Origin: Acidobacteriales bacterium 59-55
Lineage (GTDB): Bacteria; Acidobacteriota; Terriglobia; Terriglobales; Acidobacteriaceae
Direction of reading: 5' to 3'
NCBI GenBank assembly: GCA_001897435.1
Contig: MKSV01000007.1
Location: 496,001 to 560,000, forward strand
DNA: 64,000 nucleotides
Shown here: positions 34,787 to 44,748 of the stretch, piece after piece
How the letters are laid out: each line of letters opens with the position of its first letter
How positions within the stretch are numbered: the first letter of the stretch is position 1
The notes under the pieces: model-generated
The model's database searches: none
What the model saw: only the letters and a program-made list of their open reading frames with translations
What the model was told of the DNA's origin: nothing
Position numbers and translations under genes: made by a program

Positions 34787-35671
34787 ATGAGCTTTATCAC
34801 AGGTTCGACTTACGATGATTCATTAACTTCGACTTACAATCCGCACGGGCCCGTTCTTACTTCTTTTCTGATGTGCGCTCCCACGCTCTATGACGTGACC
34901 TATGTCATCAATCCGTGGATGGCGGGCAACGTTCATAGCTCCTCGCGGGAGAAGGCCGCAGAGCAGTGGCGGCATCTCTATGAAGCGGTGACACAGCTTG
35001 CAGACGTCGTTCTCGTCGAGCCGCTGCCGGGCCTGCCCGACATGGTCTTTACCGCCAATGCGGGTCTCGAACGAGATGGGACGGTCGTTCTCAGCAGGTT
35101 CTTCCACCCTGAGCGTCAGGGCGAAGAGCCGCACTTTCGCCGATGGTTCCAGCAGGCCGGATACAAGGTCGTGAGCCTTCCGCGCGAAACTCCCTTTGAA
35201 GGCGAGGGCGATGCGCTCTTCGCAAAAGACGGCTCCTGTCTGTGGGCAGGCTATGGACAGCGTACTCATCCAGCGAGTCATACAGTGCTGCGCGAGGCAT
35301 GGAAGATCGAGGTCGCTTCGCTTCATCTGATCGATCCGCGCTTCTACCATCTGGATACCTGCTTTGCGCCGCTGGATGGCGGCTATGTCATGTACTATCC
35401 GCAGGCCTTCGACGGCGCTTCCGTTAAGAAGATCGAAGCCTTCTATCCGGAGAGGAAGCGCCTTATTGTTGCGGAAGCTGACGCCGTGCGGTTCGCCTGT
35501 AATGTGATTAATGTGGGCCGTACCGTGATCCTTAACAAGGTCAGCGGAGAATTGGGCGGCCAACTCAGATCGAAGGGCTTTCAAGTTGTCGAGGTGGCTC
35601 TCAGCGAGTTTCTCAAAGCGGGCGGGGCTGCAAAGTGCCTGGTGATGGGGCTGAGCGGGGCGATCGACTGA
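34787..35671 (+). CDS. DDAH/amidinotransferase-superfamily hydrolase
   Basis: 294 residues; GGAGAT before ATG 34787. Guanidine-modifying fold: substrate loop PDMVFTANAGL (about 85), FEGEGDALF, histidine in FYHLDTCF (about 185) and a C-terminal catalytic Cys in GGAAKCLVMG (about 284). Family members hydrolyse dimethylarginine, or convert arginine to ornithine or citrulline. Free-standing gene, so which arginine derivative is used cannot be said; an arginine dihydrolase role (as in cyanobacterial AgrE) is an alternative to DDAH. Confidence 0.85.
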   Translation: MSFITGSTYDDSLTSTYNPHGPVLTSFLMCAPTLYDVTYVINPWMAGNVHSSSREKAAEQWRHLYEAVTQLADVVLVEPLPGLPDMVFTANAGLERDGTVVLSRFFHPERQGEEPHFRRWFQQAGYKVVSLPRETPFEGEGDALFAKDGSCLWAGYGQRTHPASHTVLREAWKIEVASLHLIDPRFYHLDTCFAPLDGGYVMYYPQAFDGASVKKIEAFYPERKRLIVAEADAVRFACNVINVGRTVILNKVSGELGGQLRSKGFQVVEVALSEFLKAGGAAKCLVMGLSGAID

Positions 35672-35683
35672 AGTCGTTGGCCG

Positions 35684-38521
35684 CTACGCCGTGAGTTTGA
35701 TCCCTACACTCGCCAGCATGTCTTTCGTGATTCGTTGTTTCAGTGATGGCATCGACTTCCATGGGTCGGCCTTCAATCGGACTTTCCACTCGTCAAAGTC
35801 CGCTACACGAAAGACCGGCCGCTGCGGCAACTTCAGATCTGTCCACTTGAGCGGCAGAGAGACAGGGCCTCCTGTCCTTGCTCGCGGTGAGAATGGAGCT
35901 ACCGAGGTAGCCCCGCGCTCATTGCGCAGATAGTCCAGATAGATCTTTCCTTTGCGGGCTGCCTTCGTCATCTTTGTCAGATAGAGTTCAGGATGCGATT
36001 TCTCCATGGCACTTACAAACCCATGCGCAAACTCCTTGAGGTCGGCCCACCCCAGTTCCGGCGCAATGGGCGCGACGACGTGCAGGCCTTTGCCTCCCGT
36101 TGTCTTCAAAAAGCTTTCGAGGCCAATCGCCTTGAGGCGCTTTCGCACCTCGGCGGCTGCTTCCGTCAAAACATGCCATCCCAGTTCCTCGTCAGGATCG
36201 AGGTCGAAGATCAACCGGTCGGCATGTTCGAGATCTTCATTCCGCGAGCCCCAGGGATGCACTTCCAGCACGCCCATCTGCGCCAGGCCCGCCAGCGCCT
36301 CCGCGGTTGAAAGCGTAATGTAGGGCTCGACCTTTCCACTTTTGTCCGCTACATCGACACTGCCGACTCCTTCAGGCAGCGCATGGCTTGCGTGCTTCTG
36401 ATAGAAGCATGGCTTTCCCGCTCCCTCGGGGCATCGAACCAGGCTCAGCGGCCTGTCGGCAATATGCGGCAGCATCTCCGATGCGACAGTCCAGTAATAG
36501 TCGGCAAGCATCTGCTTGGTGAGCCCTGATTCAGCGTCCAGTATCTTCTCCGGATGTGTCAGCCGGGTCGGCGCGTGTCGCATCGACGCCGGATTCTTTG
36601 CCGCTCCCTGCTGCTTCACCCGGTACGCGGCACGTGCGCTTACGGGAGAATTATGCACTGAAGCTTTCTTCTCATCGTTCTTGGGACGAGGTGCGATGGT
36701 AGCCTCCTCGCGGACTACTTCTTCCGCATTCTTGTCTTCACGCACGCCGAGAAACGCTGCCTGCCGAATCAGGTTGTCCGCGGTCCAGGTGGCGAACCGC
36801 ACCTGAACAACAAGCTTCGGCTCGACCCAATTGGCTCCGCGTCTTGTGTCGACAGGGGTTTTCGCGAAGGGCATTGCAGTCTGGACCAAGCTCTCCAGTT
36901 TGTCCCGAAGCAGCTTGTGCGTCTTCTGCGTGAATCCTGTCCCTGTCCGCCCCGCATAGACCAGCTTGCCTTCATTGTAGTAACCGAGCAGCAGCGCGCC
37001 GACGCCGTGAATTCCATTCGATGGCAGCGTGAATCCGCCGACGACAAACTCCTGTTCATGCAGGCACTTCATCTTGAGCCAGTCGCTGCCGCGCCCTGAG
37101 GCATAGCGCCCCGTCGCTTTCTTGGAGATGATGCCTTCGGCGTGCAACTCGCACGCTTTGCGAAATAGCTCGCCGCCGTCTGTCTCCAGATGCTCGCTCA
37201 ACCGCAATACGTCGTTGTCCGCTTCGGCCAGCACGCCGCCCAGCATCTCCTTTCGTTGACGCAGCGGAAGCTCACGCACGTTATGCCCGTCCACATGCAG
37301 AAGGTCGAAGCAGAAGTAGGTGAGCATGTTCTTCGTGCCATTCTGAAATGCTGCCTGTAAGTCGGCAAAGCTCGTCGTTCCATTTTCCGCGAGTACGACA
37401 ACCTCGCCGTCGAGCGTAACTTTATCCACCGCGAGCTTTGCCACTTCATTCGCGACCGCGCGAACCCGTGCCGTCCAATCCAATCCCTTCCGCGTCAGCA
37501 TCTGTACGCCGGAGCCGTCTTTGCGTGCCTGCATCCGGTAGCCGTCGAGCTTCAACTCATGCAGCCAACCCTCGCCCGCAGGGGGCGATATGGACTGCAA
37601 GGCCAGCTGAGGAGTGACAAATTCCGGCTGGCTTTCTTTCGGCAACTCGCGCAAGCTATTTTCAAAGGCGCTGACCGTCATGGCGCGTTTCTTTGTTGCT
37701 GAAGGGCCGCGCCGATTTTGAGAGGGCAGAGCGTCAGATGGCTTGCCCGCCTGTCTGTACCAGGCCTTTCCCTTCGCCGTATCCTTCGAGTTCCAGACGT
37801 GGTCTTCGTTGCGGGCAATCTGCTCGATGGTACGTCCCGTGACCACGCTGTCGGGCTCTTCCACGGTCACACAGGGGTCGTCCTTGCCGCGCTCGAAGTC
37901 GTCATGTTCCTTGATAAGCAGCCAATTCGGCTTGCGCTCGTTCGCGGCCTTTCCGCCCATGCGGACGAGCGCCCATTTGCCCTTGATCTTTGTGCCATAC
38001 ATGACGAACTTCAGGCTGCCGTCGCGTAATCCCTTGTCTACATCCTGGCCCGGCTGCGGCTCCCATGTTCCCTGATCCCACAGCATCACGGTGCCGCCGC
38101 CGTACTGCCCCGCTGGGATGATGCCTTCGAAGCCGCCATACTCCATCGGGTGATCTTCCACCTGGACGGCCAGCCGCTTGTCGCCGGTAAAGTAGCTCGG
38201 GCCCTTCGCCACCGCCCAGCTTTTAAGGACTCCATTCCACCCCAGCCGAAAGTCGTAGTGCAGATGCGAGGCAGCGTGCTTCTGAATGCAGAACGGAAGC
38301 CCTTCCGTCTTGTGCTTCCTCTTGCCGCTCGCGCCGCTCGGCTCTGCCGTGACATGGAAGTCACGCATCGACCGGTATCGCGCCAACTGCTCATCGACGG
38401 CGTCCGCGGCTTTGCCAAAGTGCGGGGCCATTATTTTTTTGGTTGCCGCCTTTGCAGGGTTCTTCTTTGCAGTTGACTTCCGGGCTGTAGTCTTCCTGAC
38501 TGGCTTTTTCGCTGCTGCCAT
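35684..38521 (-). CDS. ligD: Multifunctional NHEJ DNA ligase D
   Basis: 945 residues. Lysine/alanine-rich basic tail (1-30), then 3'-phosphoesterase domain (about 75-200; HAASHLHYDFRLGWNG), ATP-dependent ligase domain (about 305-600; adenylated Lys in LHELKLDGYRMQAR) and primase-polymerase domain (about 655-940; FDLDPDEELGW). Order PE-LIG-POL differs from POL-PE-LIG in mycobacteria but is common elsewhere. With Ku it rejoins broken DNA ends, trimming and filling them first. Lies 24 bp after ku on the same strand, so they are co-expressed. Confidence 0.95.
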   Translation of the reverse strand: MAAAKKPVRKTTARKSTAKKNPAKAATKKIMAPHFGKAADAVDEQLARYRSMRDFHVTAEPSGASGKRKHKTEGLPFCIQKHAASHLHYDFRLGWNGVLKSWAVAKGPSYFTGDKRLAVQVEDHPMEYGGFEGIIPAGQYGGGTVMLWDQGTWEPQPGQDVDKGLRDGSLKFVMYGTKIKGKWALVRMGGKAANERKPNWLLIKEHDDFERGKDDPCVTVEEPDSVVTGRTIEQIARNEDHVWNSKDTAKGKAWYRQAGKPSDALPSQNRRGPSATKKRAMTVSAFENSLRELPKESQPEFVTPQLALQSISPPAGEGWLHELKLDGYRMQARKDGSGVQMLTRKGLDWTARVRAVANEVAKLAVDKVTLDGEVVVLAENGTTSFADLQAAFQNGTKNMLTYFCFDLLHVDGHNVRELPLRQRKEMLGGVLAEADNDVLRLSEHLETDGGELFRKACELHAEGIISKKATGRYASGRGSDWLKMKCLHEQEFVVGGFTLPSNGIHGVGALLLGYYNEGKLVYAGRTGTGFTQKTHKLLRDKLESLVQTAMPFAKTPVDTRRGANWVEPKLVVQVRFATWTADNLIRQAAFLGVREDKNAEEVVREEATIAPRPKNDEKKASVHNSPVSARAAYRVKQQGAAKNPASMRHAPTRLTHPEKILDAESGLTKQMLADYYWTVASEMLPHIADRPLSLVRCPEGAGKPCFYQKHASHALPEGVGSVDVADKSGKVEPYITLSTAEALAGLAQMGVLEVHPWGSRNEDLEHADRLIFDLDPDEELGWHVLTEAAAEVRKRLKAIGLESFLKTTGGKGLHVVAPIAPELGWADLKEFAHGFVSAMEKSHPELYLTKMTKAARKGKIYLDYLRNERGATSVAPFSPRARTGGPVSLPLKWTDLKLPQRPVFRVADFDEWKVRLKADPWKSMPSLKQRITKDMLASVGIKLTA

Positions 38522-38545
38522 CCTGCCTCCGCTCGATTCAGCCAG

Positions 38546-39484
38546 CTAGGCCGACTTACGCTTCCTGCCGGTTGCAGGAGGCTTCACCAGGGAGATTCCT
38601 TCCTTTTGAACTCCTTTAGCTTGATCGCCTTTAACGGAGGCCGCAGGCTTCTTCTTCGTCACCGACACTTCTTCGCCGCTCACGCTCTTTCGCAGGGCAT
38701 CCATCAGGTTGATGACCTTGCCGCGCTTCGGCGTTGCAGACTCTTCCTTGGGTATTGAGGCATGGTTGACCTTCGCCTCTACCAGTTCCTTCAGGGCAGC
38801 TTCGTATCCATCGGCAAATTTACCGGGATCGAACTTCGCGGCCTTCTTCTTGATGAGGGTTTCTGCGAGTTCAAGAGAGTCCTCATTGATCGCAACTTTC
38901 TTGATCTCGCTGAAGTACTCGGCTGGATCGCGCAGCTCTTCCTGATAGCGCATGGTGTAGGCCATCATGCCGGGAAGTTTGTCGTCAGCTGGAGCGGTGA
39001 TTGCGAGCACATGCTCCCGCCCGCTGAATGCGATCTTGCCCAACGCGGCCTTCTTCGTCTTCTGCAGCGCCTTGCGCACCACGGCGAAGGCCTCGGCCTG
39101 CACATCATTTTCGGGGACGACGAAGTAGGGCTTTTCCAGGTACTCCGGCTCCAGTTCGTCGATCCCTACAAACTGGGTTACCTCGATGGTGTGCTTGGAG
39201 GGCACGCGCAACTGCTCGATCTCGCTGGGCTCGATGGTGACGTACTGCCCCTTGGTGTACTCGTAGCCCTTGACGATCTCGTCCTTTTCGACCGGAGCGG
39301 CAGCGTCGTTGGGAGCGTCTTCGACTGCGGAAGAGAGCACCTTCTGGTGGCGTATGCGCTCGCCTGTTTTACGGCTTATCTGGTGAAAACGAATCTCGCT
39401 TTTGGCTTCGGTGGCGACATAGAGCTTTACGCCAAACGACACCAGCGATATCTGAATCTGCCCGGACCAATAGGGACGCGCCAA
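38546..39484 (-). CDS. ku: Bacterial Ku protein
   Basis: 312 residues from TTG 39484. Core begins RPYWSGQIQISLVSFGVKL and covers the Ku70/80 beta-barrel ring (about 1-255); a lysine-rich C-terminal tail (about 260-312, ending TGRKRKSA) is the part that usually recruits LigD and slides on DNA. It forms a homodimeric ring on DNA ends. Upstream lies a 9-bp inverted repeat. Confidence 0.95.
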   Translation of the reverse strand: MARPYWSGQIQISLVSFGVKLYVATEAKSEIRFHQISRKTGERIRHQKVLSSAVEDAPNDAAAPVEKDEIVKGYEYTKGQYVTIEPSEIEQLRVPSKHTIEVTQFVGIDELEPEYLEKPYFVVPENDVQAEAFAVVRKALQKTKKAALGKIAFSGREHVLAITAPADDKLPGMMAYTMRYQEELRDPAEYFSEIKKVAINEDSLELAETLIKKKAAKFDPGKFADGYEAALKELVEAKVNHASIPKEESATPKRGKVINLMDALRKSVSGEEVSVTKKKPAASVKGDQAKGVQKEGISLVKPPATGRKRKSA

Positions 39485-39496
39485 AGGGAACCTCGC

Positions 39497-39516
39497 AAGG
39501 CGGAGAACTCCGCCTT
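39497..39516. promoter_or_regulatory. 9-bp inverted repeat just upstream of ku
   Basis: AAGGCGGAG-AA-CTCCGCCTT, ending 12 bp before the ku start codon. It could be an operator, a leader hairpin, or a terminator remnant of the preceding hydratase gene. Confidence 0.5.
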
Positions 39517-39582
39517 CACTTGGATTCGTTGTGGGCCGTCAAAGATGCCAGATGAATGCCGGGATTTACACCGGGATTCAGA

Positions 39583-40377
39583 CTAATCCGGTAACTCGGA
39601 GCCTTCGACTCCAAATCGCAGGCCGACCTTGCCGGCGGTCGAGAACTGAACGTCGACCGCGTCGCCCGCCGCAGCCAGCTCAACTCCGGTCCAGCTTCCC
39701 GTGGTGATCCACTCGCCGCGCCGGATGCCACCGGTTCGCGCCGCGCCTTCATTGGCGAGGAAGGGAAGCAGGCGCAGGAGATCGCCCGAGGTGTTCGAGC
39801 CGGTGCGCTCCACCCGTACCGCACCATCAATGGCCAGGGTGACGCGCTCCTGCGAGAAGTCGATGCGTTGCCAGTCGGGGCAGGCCGGTCCGTAGACGAA
39901 GCCGCCATGCATCTGCATATCGCCTATCATGGACAGGCGCGCAACCTTGGTCGGGTCAGCGAACGCACTCTCGAGCACTTCAATCGCCGGGTGACAGCTT
40001 TCGATTGCGCCCAGAACCTCTTCGCGCGTGTAGGGGGTCTTCTTTGCAGGCAGATCCTCTCCGATCAGAAAGGCGATCTCCGCCTCCAGGCCGCGGTAGC
40101 GGTGCGTATGCCCGCGCATCTCGCATCCGCTGCAGGAGATCCACGCCAGCGGCATGGGCGCGAACATGGGGGTGGCATCGGCCGACGGAGCGCCGACCTT
40201 CCATCCGCCGATGGCCTCATAGGCGAGCGCCATCCTGTCCTGCACGCAGTAAGCCTCTTCCATGGTCTGCGGCTGCAGATCGGCGGGAAGATCCATGATC
40301 GGTTTGTTGGTCCTGCGTGCGTCGAGCAGCCTGTCCGCTGCGTCAAACATCTGCCGTTGCTGAGCGCCGGTTATCAT
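39583..40377 (-). CDS. 2-keto-4-pentenoate hydratase-like protein (FAH superfamily)
   Basis: 264 residues from ATG 40377 (MITGAQQ); the frame is open upstream but the extra residues are not family-like. FAH-fold motifs: GWKVGAPS (about 60), YRGLEAEIAFLIGEDL (metal-binding acids), CHPAIEVLESAF and GEWITTGSWTG near the C-terminus. MhpD-type enzymes hydrate dienoates in aromatic catabolism, but no pathway genes are adjacent, and specificity cannot be read. Transcribed in the same direction as ku-ligD, about 100 bp ahead. Confidence 0.82.
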   Translation of the reverse strand: MITGAQQRQMFDAADRLLDARRTNKPIMDLPADLQPQTMEEAYCVQDRMALAYEAIGGWKVGAPSADATPMFAPMPLAWISCSGCEMRGHTHRYRGLEAEIAFLIGEDLPAKKTPYTREEVLGAIESCHPAIEVLESAFADPTKVARLSMIGDMQMHGGFVYGPACPDWQRIDFSQERVTLAIDGAVRVERTGSNTSGDLLRLLPFLANEGAARTGGIRRGEWITTGSWTGVELAAAGDAVDVQFSTAGKVGLRFGVEGSELPD

Positions 40378-40628
40378 GCAGACCAGTTTGCACCAATTCA
40401 CCCTATCTTGTCTTGTTTCAGTAGGAGTGTAGCCATATCGGCCGGATGTCATCTAATCATTGTGGGCAGGGAGTTGTGTGAGGTGGATTGACTGCATTCG
40501 GTTATCCGGCAGGGTTTTCCGTCGTCAAATTCAGGGAGACGCATCTAAAACGGCGGTCCGGACGTACTCTAGGTAGCAGTAACTTGCGGCATCGGGAGCC
40601 TCCAGCCGCAAGGGAAGGGAACAGCGTC

Positions 40629-41618
40629 ATGATTCTGCGCGACTCCAACTCGCTTGGCCCCAGCATTCCCTCCTCCGACATTACGCCGAAGGAAGCGTTC
40701 GAACAGCATCGGCGGGATCGCCGCCGCTTCCTCACCGGAGCGGCCGCCCTGGGGGCCGGGGCCATCGCTGCTACCCGGTTTTCCGGCCTCTTCGATCCCG
40801 ACCGGGAGGTTCATGCCGCGACGCAGCTCCAGACGGTCCCCAGCAAGTACACCGTTCCCGACGCGCAGACGCCTATCGGTAAAGCTACGCATTACAACAA
40901 CTTCTATGAGTTCGGCACGGAGAAATCCGATCCGGCGCGCAACGCCCATACCCTGCGCACCCGTCCCTGGACGGTGAAGGTCGATGGACTGGTGAAGAAG
41001 CCCCAGACTCTCGATATCGACGCCATCATGCGCTATCGGCCCATCGAAAGCCGCGTCTATCGCCATCGCTGTGTCGAGGCGTGGTCGATGGTGATTCCAT
41101 GGGACGGCTACTCGCTGTCGGAACTCATCAACTTCTGCGAGCCCCTGCCCAGCGCTAAGTATGTGGAGTTCACGACGCTGCTCGATCGCAAACAGATGCC
41201 TGACCTGCCTGGCGGCTTCGACTGGCCTTATACCGAAGGCCTGCGCATGGATGAGGCGATGAATCCGCTCGCCCTGCTCACCTTCGGCTGCTACGGGCAG
41301 GACCTGCCCAATCAGAACGGGGCGCCCATCCGCGTGATTCTTCCGTGGAAGTATGGATTCAAGAGCTGCAAATCCATCGTCAAGATCAGCTTCAAGAAAA
41401 ATCAGCCGGACACGCTTTGGAATGAGATGGCCCCGCGGGAGTACGGCTTTTATTCCAACGTCAATCCCCATGTCGATCATCCCCGCTGGAGCCAGGCCCG
41501 GGAGCGCCGCATCGACTCCAGCGCCTTTCCCCGCACCATTCCCACACTGATGTTCAATGGCTATGGAGATCAGGTGGCCAGCCTTTATGCCGGCATGGAC
41601 CTCAAAAAGTATTACTGA
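40629..41618 (+). CDS. msrP: Periplasmic methionine sulfoxide reductase, molybdopterin subunit
   Basis: 329 residues from ATG 40629 with AAGGGAAGGGAA upstream. A Tat signal ([18 protein letters not shown], about 33-50) is followed by the sulfite-oxidase-type molybdopterin fold; the Mo-ligand Cys lies in [15 protein letters not shown] (about 145). MsrP repairs oxidised methionine in periplasmic proteins, taking electrons from the heme membrane protein MsrQ, encoded next. It is a second user of molybdenum in the window. A long hairpin sits in the gap before msrQ. Confidence 0.94.
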   Translation: MILRDSNSLGPSIPSSDITPKEAFEQHRRDRRRFLTGAAALGAGAIAATRFSGLFDPDREVHAATQLQTVPSKYTVPDAQTPIGKATHYNNFYEFGTEKSDPARNAHTLRTRPWTVKVDGLVKKPQTLDIDAIMRYRPIESRVYRHRCVEAWSMVIPWDGYSLSELINFCEPLPSAKYVEFTTLLDRKQMPDLPGGFDWPYTEGLRMDEAMNPLALLTFGCYGQDLPNQNGAPIRVILPWKYGFKSCKSIVKISFKKNQPDTLWNEMAPREYGFYSNVNPHVDHPRWSQARERRIDSSAFPRTIPTLMFNGYGDQVASLYAGMDLKKYY

Positions 41619-41685
41619 TTTGCCGCACAGTTTTTCCAATTGCTTTATTTGTATTTTTTATTGCTAGGCCAAAGGTTCTTTCCAG

Positions 41686-41739
41686 GCTACGCCCTCCAAA
41701 CCGGACCCGAATCTCGGAATCCGGAGAAGAGGGCGTAGC
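41686..41739 (+). other. Nested hairpin between msrP and msrQ
   Basis: GCTACGCCCTC (41686-41696) pairs with GAGGGCGTAGC (41729-41739), enclosing CCGGA/TCCGG. No T-run follows. It may stabilise or process the msrP-msrQ transcript. Confidence 0.6.
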
Positions 41740-41793
41740 AGAGTTCAACATCCCGATCAATCATCCCCATAAACGATCCCCGATCAACCATCT

Positions 41794-42510
41794 ATGTCAA
41801 AACGATCCATCGCCGCGCTCAAGGTTCTGCTCCATCTGCTTTGCCTTGCTCCCTTCGCTTACCTGCTTCACCTGTACCGGAGCGGCGCCCTCGCTCTCGA
41901 CCCCGACCCGGTCAACTACATCACCCACTTCACCGGCAACTGGACGCTCTACCTTCTGCTTGCGACGCTGGCCATTACCCCGCTTCGCCGTCTCTCCACA
42001 CGAATCGGTTTTATCGTCCGCTTCCGCCGTATGATCGGCCTCTATGCGTTCTTCTATGCGACGCTGCACCTGGCAACCTACATCTTTCTCTTCTCCGGGT
42101 ATGACGTGATTACGGCCCTGGCCGGCATCCGCGCGGATCATCCCGGCGAGATTGTCACGCAATGGAAGCTGATATGGCCGAGCATCGCGGACGATCTACT
42201 GAAGCGCCGCTTCATCCAGGTGGGACTCTTCGCCTGGGTGATTCTCTTTGCACTTGCCGTGACCTCGCCCGCGTTCATCATGCGCGCCATGGGCGGCAAA
42301 AACTGGCGGCGGCTTCACAGCCTCATCTATGTTGCCGCTATCGCGGGAGTGATCCACTACTGGTGGCTGGTCAAGACCGGCGTCCGCACTCCGTGGAAGG
42401 ACACGGCGGTTCTGGCGGTCTTGCTGATGGCGCGGGTCGCCTACACTGCAGCCAAGCGTCGCCGCAAACCTGCGCCTGCCCGGACGGATGCTGTTATCAG
42501 CGGTAGATAG
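41794..42510 (+). CDS. msrQ: MsrQ heme-binding membrane subunit
   Basis: 238 residues, about six membrane helices, ferric-reductase-like family. Helix histidines (YATLHLATY, RLHSLIYVAAI, GVIHYWWL) are the likely b-heme ligands. It carries electrons from the quinol pool or flavin to periplasmic MsrP. Start ATG 41794 lacks a strong ribosome site. The gene lies 175 bp downstream of msrP. Confidence 0.92.
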   Translation: MSKRSIAALKVLLHLLCLAPFAYLLHLYRSGALALDPDPVNYITHFTGNWTLYLLLATLAITPLRRLSTRIGFIVRFRRMIGLYAFFYATLHLATYIFLFSGYDVITALAGIRADHPGEIVTQWKLIWPSIADDLLKRRFIQVGLFAWVILFALAVTSPAFIMRAMGGKNWRRLHSLIYVAAIAGVIHYWWLVKTGVRTPWKDTAVLAVLLMARVAYTAAKRRRKPAPARTDAVISGR

Positions 42511-42628
42511 CCGCAGGTTACGGATGGCCGTCTCTATTTCATTGAAGAACATGGACGAATCAGGCTGCGCGCCGTAGAATCGTCTGCGAATCCCTTCCTC
42601 ATTCCATCCCTGCGTCGAAAGGCAGTCC

Positions 42629-43648
42629 ATGACATCTCCCGCTTCAGCTCCTGTTACGCCTGAACGAATTATGCAGTTTGCCTGGTCCTATATTCCGCCT
42701 CTGGCGCTTGAAGCGGCCATCAAGCACCGCGTCTTCGACGTTCTCGACGAAGGCCCCAAAGATCTCGAGCAGGTGCACGAGGCTACCGGCGCCTCTCAGC
42801 GCGGTCTGGCGGTCCTGATGAACATGCTCGTTGGCCTTAACTTCCTTGCGAAGGACGATCAGGGCGTCTACTCGCTGGCGCCGGAGAGCGCCGCGTTCCT
42901 GGTCAGCACCAAGCCCGGATTTCAGGGTGGCATCCTTCGCCACACCAGCCGGCAGTTGATCCCTAATTGGCTGCACCTCACCGAGGTCGTCGCTACCGGC
43001 AAGCCTGTCTCGGCTGTGAACCAGCAAGGCGAAGGCAGCGACTTCTTTCAGCAATTTGTTACCGACATCTTTCCCATGTCCTATCCCGCGGCGCAGGTAC
43101 TGGCCGGTCATCTGAATCTCGGTGCGCTGCAAAGTTCCAGTGCTCTCGATCTCGCCGCAGGGTCCGGCGTCTGGGGCATTGCGCTTGCGCAGAGCGCTCC
43201 CAATCTCCACGTCACCGCCGTCGATTGGCCGGATGTTCTGCCAGTGACGCGGAAGACAGCCGCGAAGTTCGGCGTCGACGACCGCTTCTCCTTTGTCGCC
43301 GGAGATCTGCTCGAAGCCGACTTCGGCACCGGGCACACCGTCGCTACCCTTGGGCATATTCTTCACAGCGAAGGCGAGCAGCGCAGCCGGGCTTTGCTGG
43401 CCAAGACCTTCAAGGCGCTGGCTCCGGGCGGAACCATCGCCATCGCCGAGTTCCTCGTCAACGCGGATCGCCGAGGGCCGGTTATGGGGCTGTTCTTCGC
43501 CGGCAATATGCTTGTCAATACCGAACAGGGCGGTACCTACTCTTTTGAGGAGATCAGCGCATGGCTGACGGAAGCGGGCTTTGAGAATCCGCGCACTCTG
43601 CAAGCGCCGGGGCCGTCTCCGCTTATTCTCGCCACCAGGCCTTCGTAG
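42629..43648 (+). CDS. Class I SAM-dependent methyltransferase, O-methyltransferase type
   Basis: 339 residues. N-terminal winged-helix dimerisation domain (about 15-105; HRVFDVLDEGPKDLEQV), then a Rossmann fold with SAM loop LDLAAGSGVWGIALAQ (about 172) and DWPDVL. Plant-caffeate/hydroxyneurosporene-type O-methyltransferases share this layout. The substrate is not evident; the position usually holding the catalytic His falls in LGHILHSEGE. Not obviously operonic with msrPQ. Confidence 0.85.
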   Translation: MTSPASAPVTPERIMQFAWSYIPPLALEAAIKHRVFDVLDEGPKDLEQVHEATGASQRGLAVLMNMLVGLNFLAKDDQGVYSLAPESAAFLVSTKPGFQGGILRHTSRQLIPNWLHLTEVVATGKPVSAVNQQGEGSDFFQQFVTDIFPMSYPAAQVLAGHLNLGALQSSSALDLAAGSGVWGIALAQSAPNLHVTAVDWPDVLPVTRKTAAKFGVDDRFSFVAGDLLEADFGTGHTVATLGHILHSEGEQRSRALLAKTFKALAPGGTIAIAEFLVNADRRGPVMGLFFAGNMLVNTEQGGTYSFEEISAWLTEAGFENPRTLQAPGPSPLILATRPS

Positions 43649-43707
43649 CCTGGCGGCGAGTTTTTGCATCTCATCTTAGGTCGTTTCGCAGTGGCTGGAA
43701 GGACCAG

Positions 43708-44145
43708 ATGAACGGTAAAGAAAATGAGTTGCGCTGTGCCACGTCGAAAGACCGGTTTGGCCATTTCGCCGCAAGTGCTTCTACCTGTCTCGGCTCGCGC
43801 TGGGCCTTCGCTACCGCGATCGCCGTCATCCTGGTCTGGGCGATCACAGGCCCCATCTACCACTATTCGGACACATGGCAGCTTCTCATCAACACGGGCA
43901 CGACGATCGTCACCTTTCTGATGGTATTTCTGATCCAGAACACCCAGAATCGCGATGCGCGCGCCATCAACCTGAAGCTCGATGAGCTGATTCACTCCAT
44001 TTCCACCGCGAAGAATCAGATGATCAACATTGAACATCTATCCGACGAAGATCTGGATTTGATCGCTGAGAAATATAAGCTGATTCAATCCGAGCCGGAT
44101 GCCCCGCCGCAGACTGAAGACGCTAAGGAAACAACCGCTCCTTAA
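43708..44145 (+). CDS. Low-affinity iron permease family protein
   Basis: 145 residues with two membrane helices (about 32-50, 60-82), the family core GTTIVTFLMVFLIQNTQNRDA and KLDELI, and an acidic C-terminal tail. PF04120 proteins were named after yeast Fet4, but bacterial members are small and their transport activity is unproven. The 3' end overlaps the convergent pdxH gene by 23 bp. Confidence 0.85.
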   Translation: MNGKENELRCATSKDRFGHFAASASTCLGSRWAFATAIAVILVWAITGPIYHYSDTWQLLINTGTTIVTFLMVFLIQNTQNRDARAINLKLDELIHSISTAKNQMINIEHLSDEDLDLIAEKYKLIQSEPDAPPQTEDAKETTAP

Positions 44146-44740
44146 CCCATTCCTGATCTCTCCTCGAAAACAGGAAGCGGTCGTGGAGCCGCTCCTCGCG
44201 GTTGATCCAGAACTCGATGCGCTCCGGTCGCAGGACATATCCGTGCCAGTTATCAGGTCGGGGGATGATCTCGGGATAGCGTTCGGCAGCCGCCCGAACC
44301 GACTTCTCCAGAGCCTCGCGGCTGAGCAGCGGTCTGCTCTGCAACGAAGCCACGGCCCCAAGCTGGCTTCCACGCGCCCGGCTATGGAAGTAAGCGTCGG
44401 ACTCGGTATCCGGCAGCGAGGTGACATTGCCTTCCACCCGAACCTGTCGGCGCAGCGACTTCCAGTGGAAGCACATCGCCGCTCGCGGATTCTCGGCCAG
44501 TTCTATGCCCTTGCGGCTCTCGGCATTCGTGTAGAACGCGAATCCGCGCTCGTCGAGACCCTTCAGCAAGACCATGCGCACACTGGGCGCGGCATCTGCC
44601 GTGGCGGTCGCCAGCGCCACCGCGTTGGGATCGTTCGGCTCGGCCACCTCGGCCTCGCGCAGCCATGCGCGAAACAGCGGAATCGGGTCCGTGGCCGCCT
44701 CCACGTCTTTGGAAATCGCACCTGGGTTCATCGTCTGCAC
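44123..44740 (-). CDS. pdxH: Pyridoxamine 5'-phosphate oxidase
   Basis: 205 residues. FMN-binding split barrel with MVLLKGLDERGFAFYTN (about 57), CFHWKSLRRQVRVEG and the C-terminal signature IEFWINREERLHDR. It oxidises pyridoxamine or pyridoxine phosphate to PLP, the cofactor used by ThrC. Last gene of the rpsP-to-pdxH series, 8 bp after the PIG-L gene. Convergent with, and overlapping, the iron-permease-like gene. Confidence 0.94.
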   Translation of the reverse strand: MQTMNPGAISKDVEAATDPIPLFRAWLREAEVAEPNDPNAVALATATADAAPSVRMVLLKGLDERGFAFYTNAESRKGIELAENPRAAMCFHWKSLRRQVRVEGNVTSLPDTESDAYFHSRARGSQLGAVASLQSRPLLSREALEKSVRAAAERYPEIIPRPDNWHGYVLRPERIEFWINREERLHDRFLFSRRDQEWVKERLFP

Positions 44741-44748
44741 CGGGAGAG

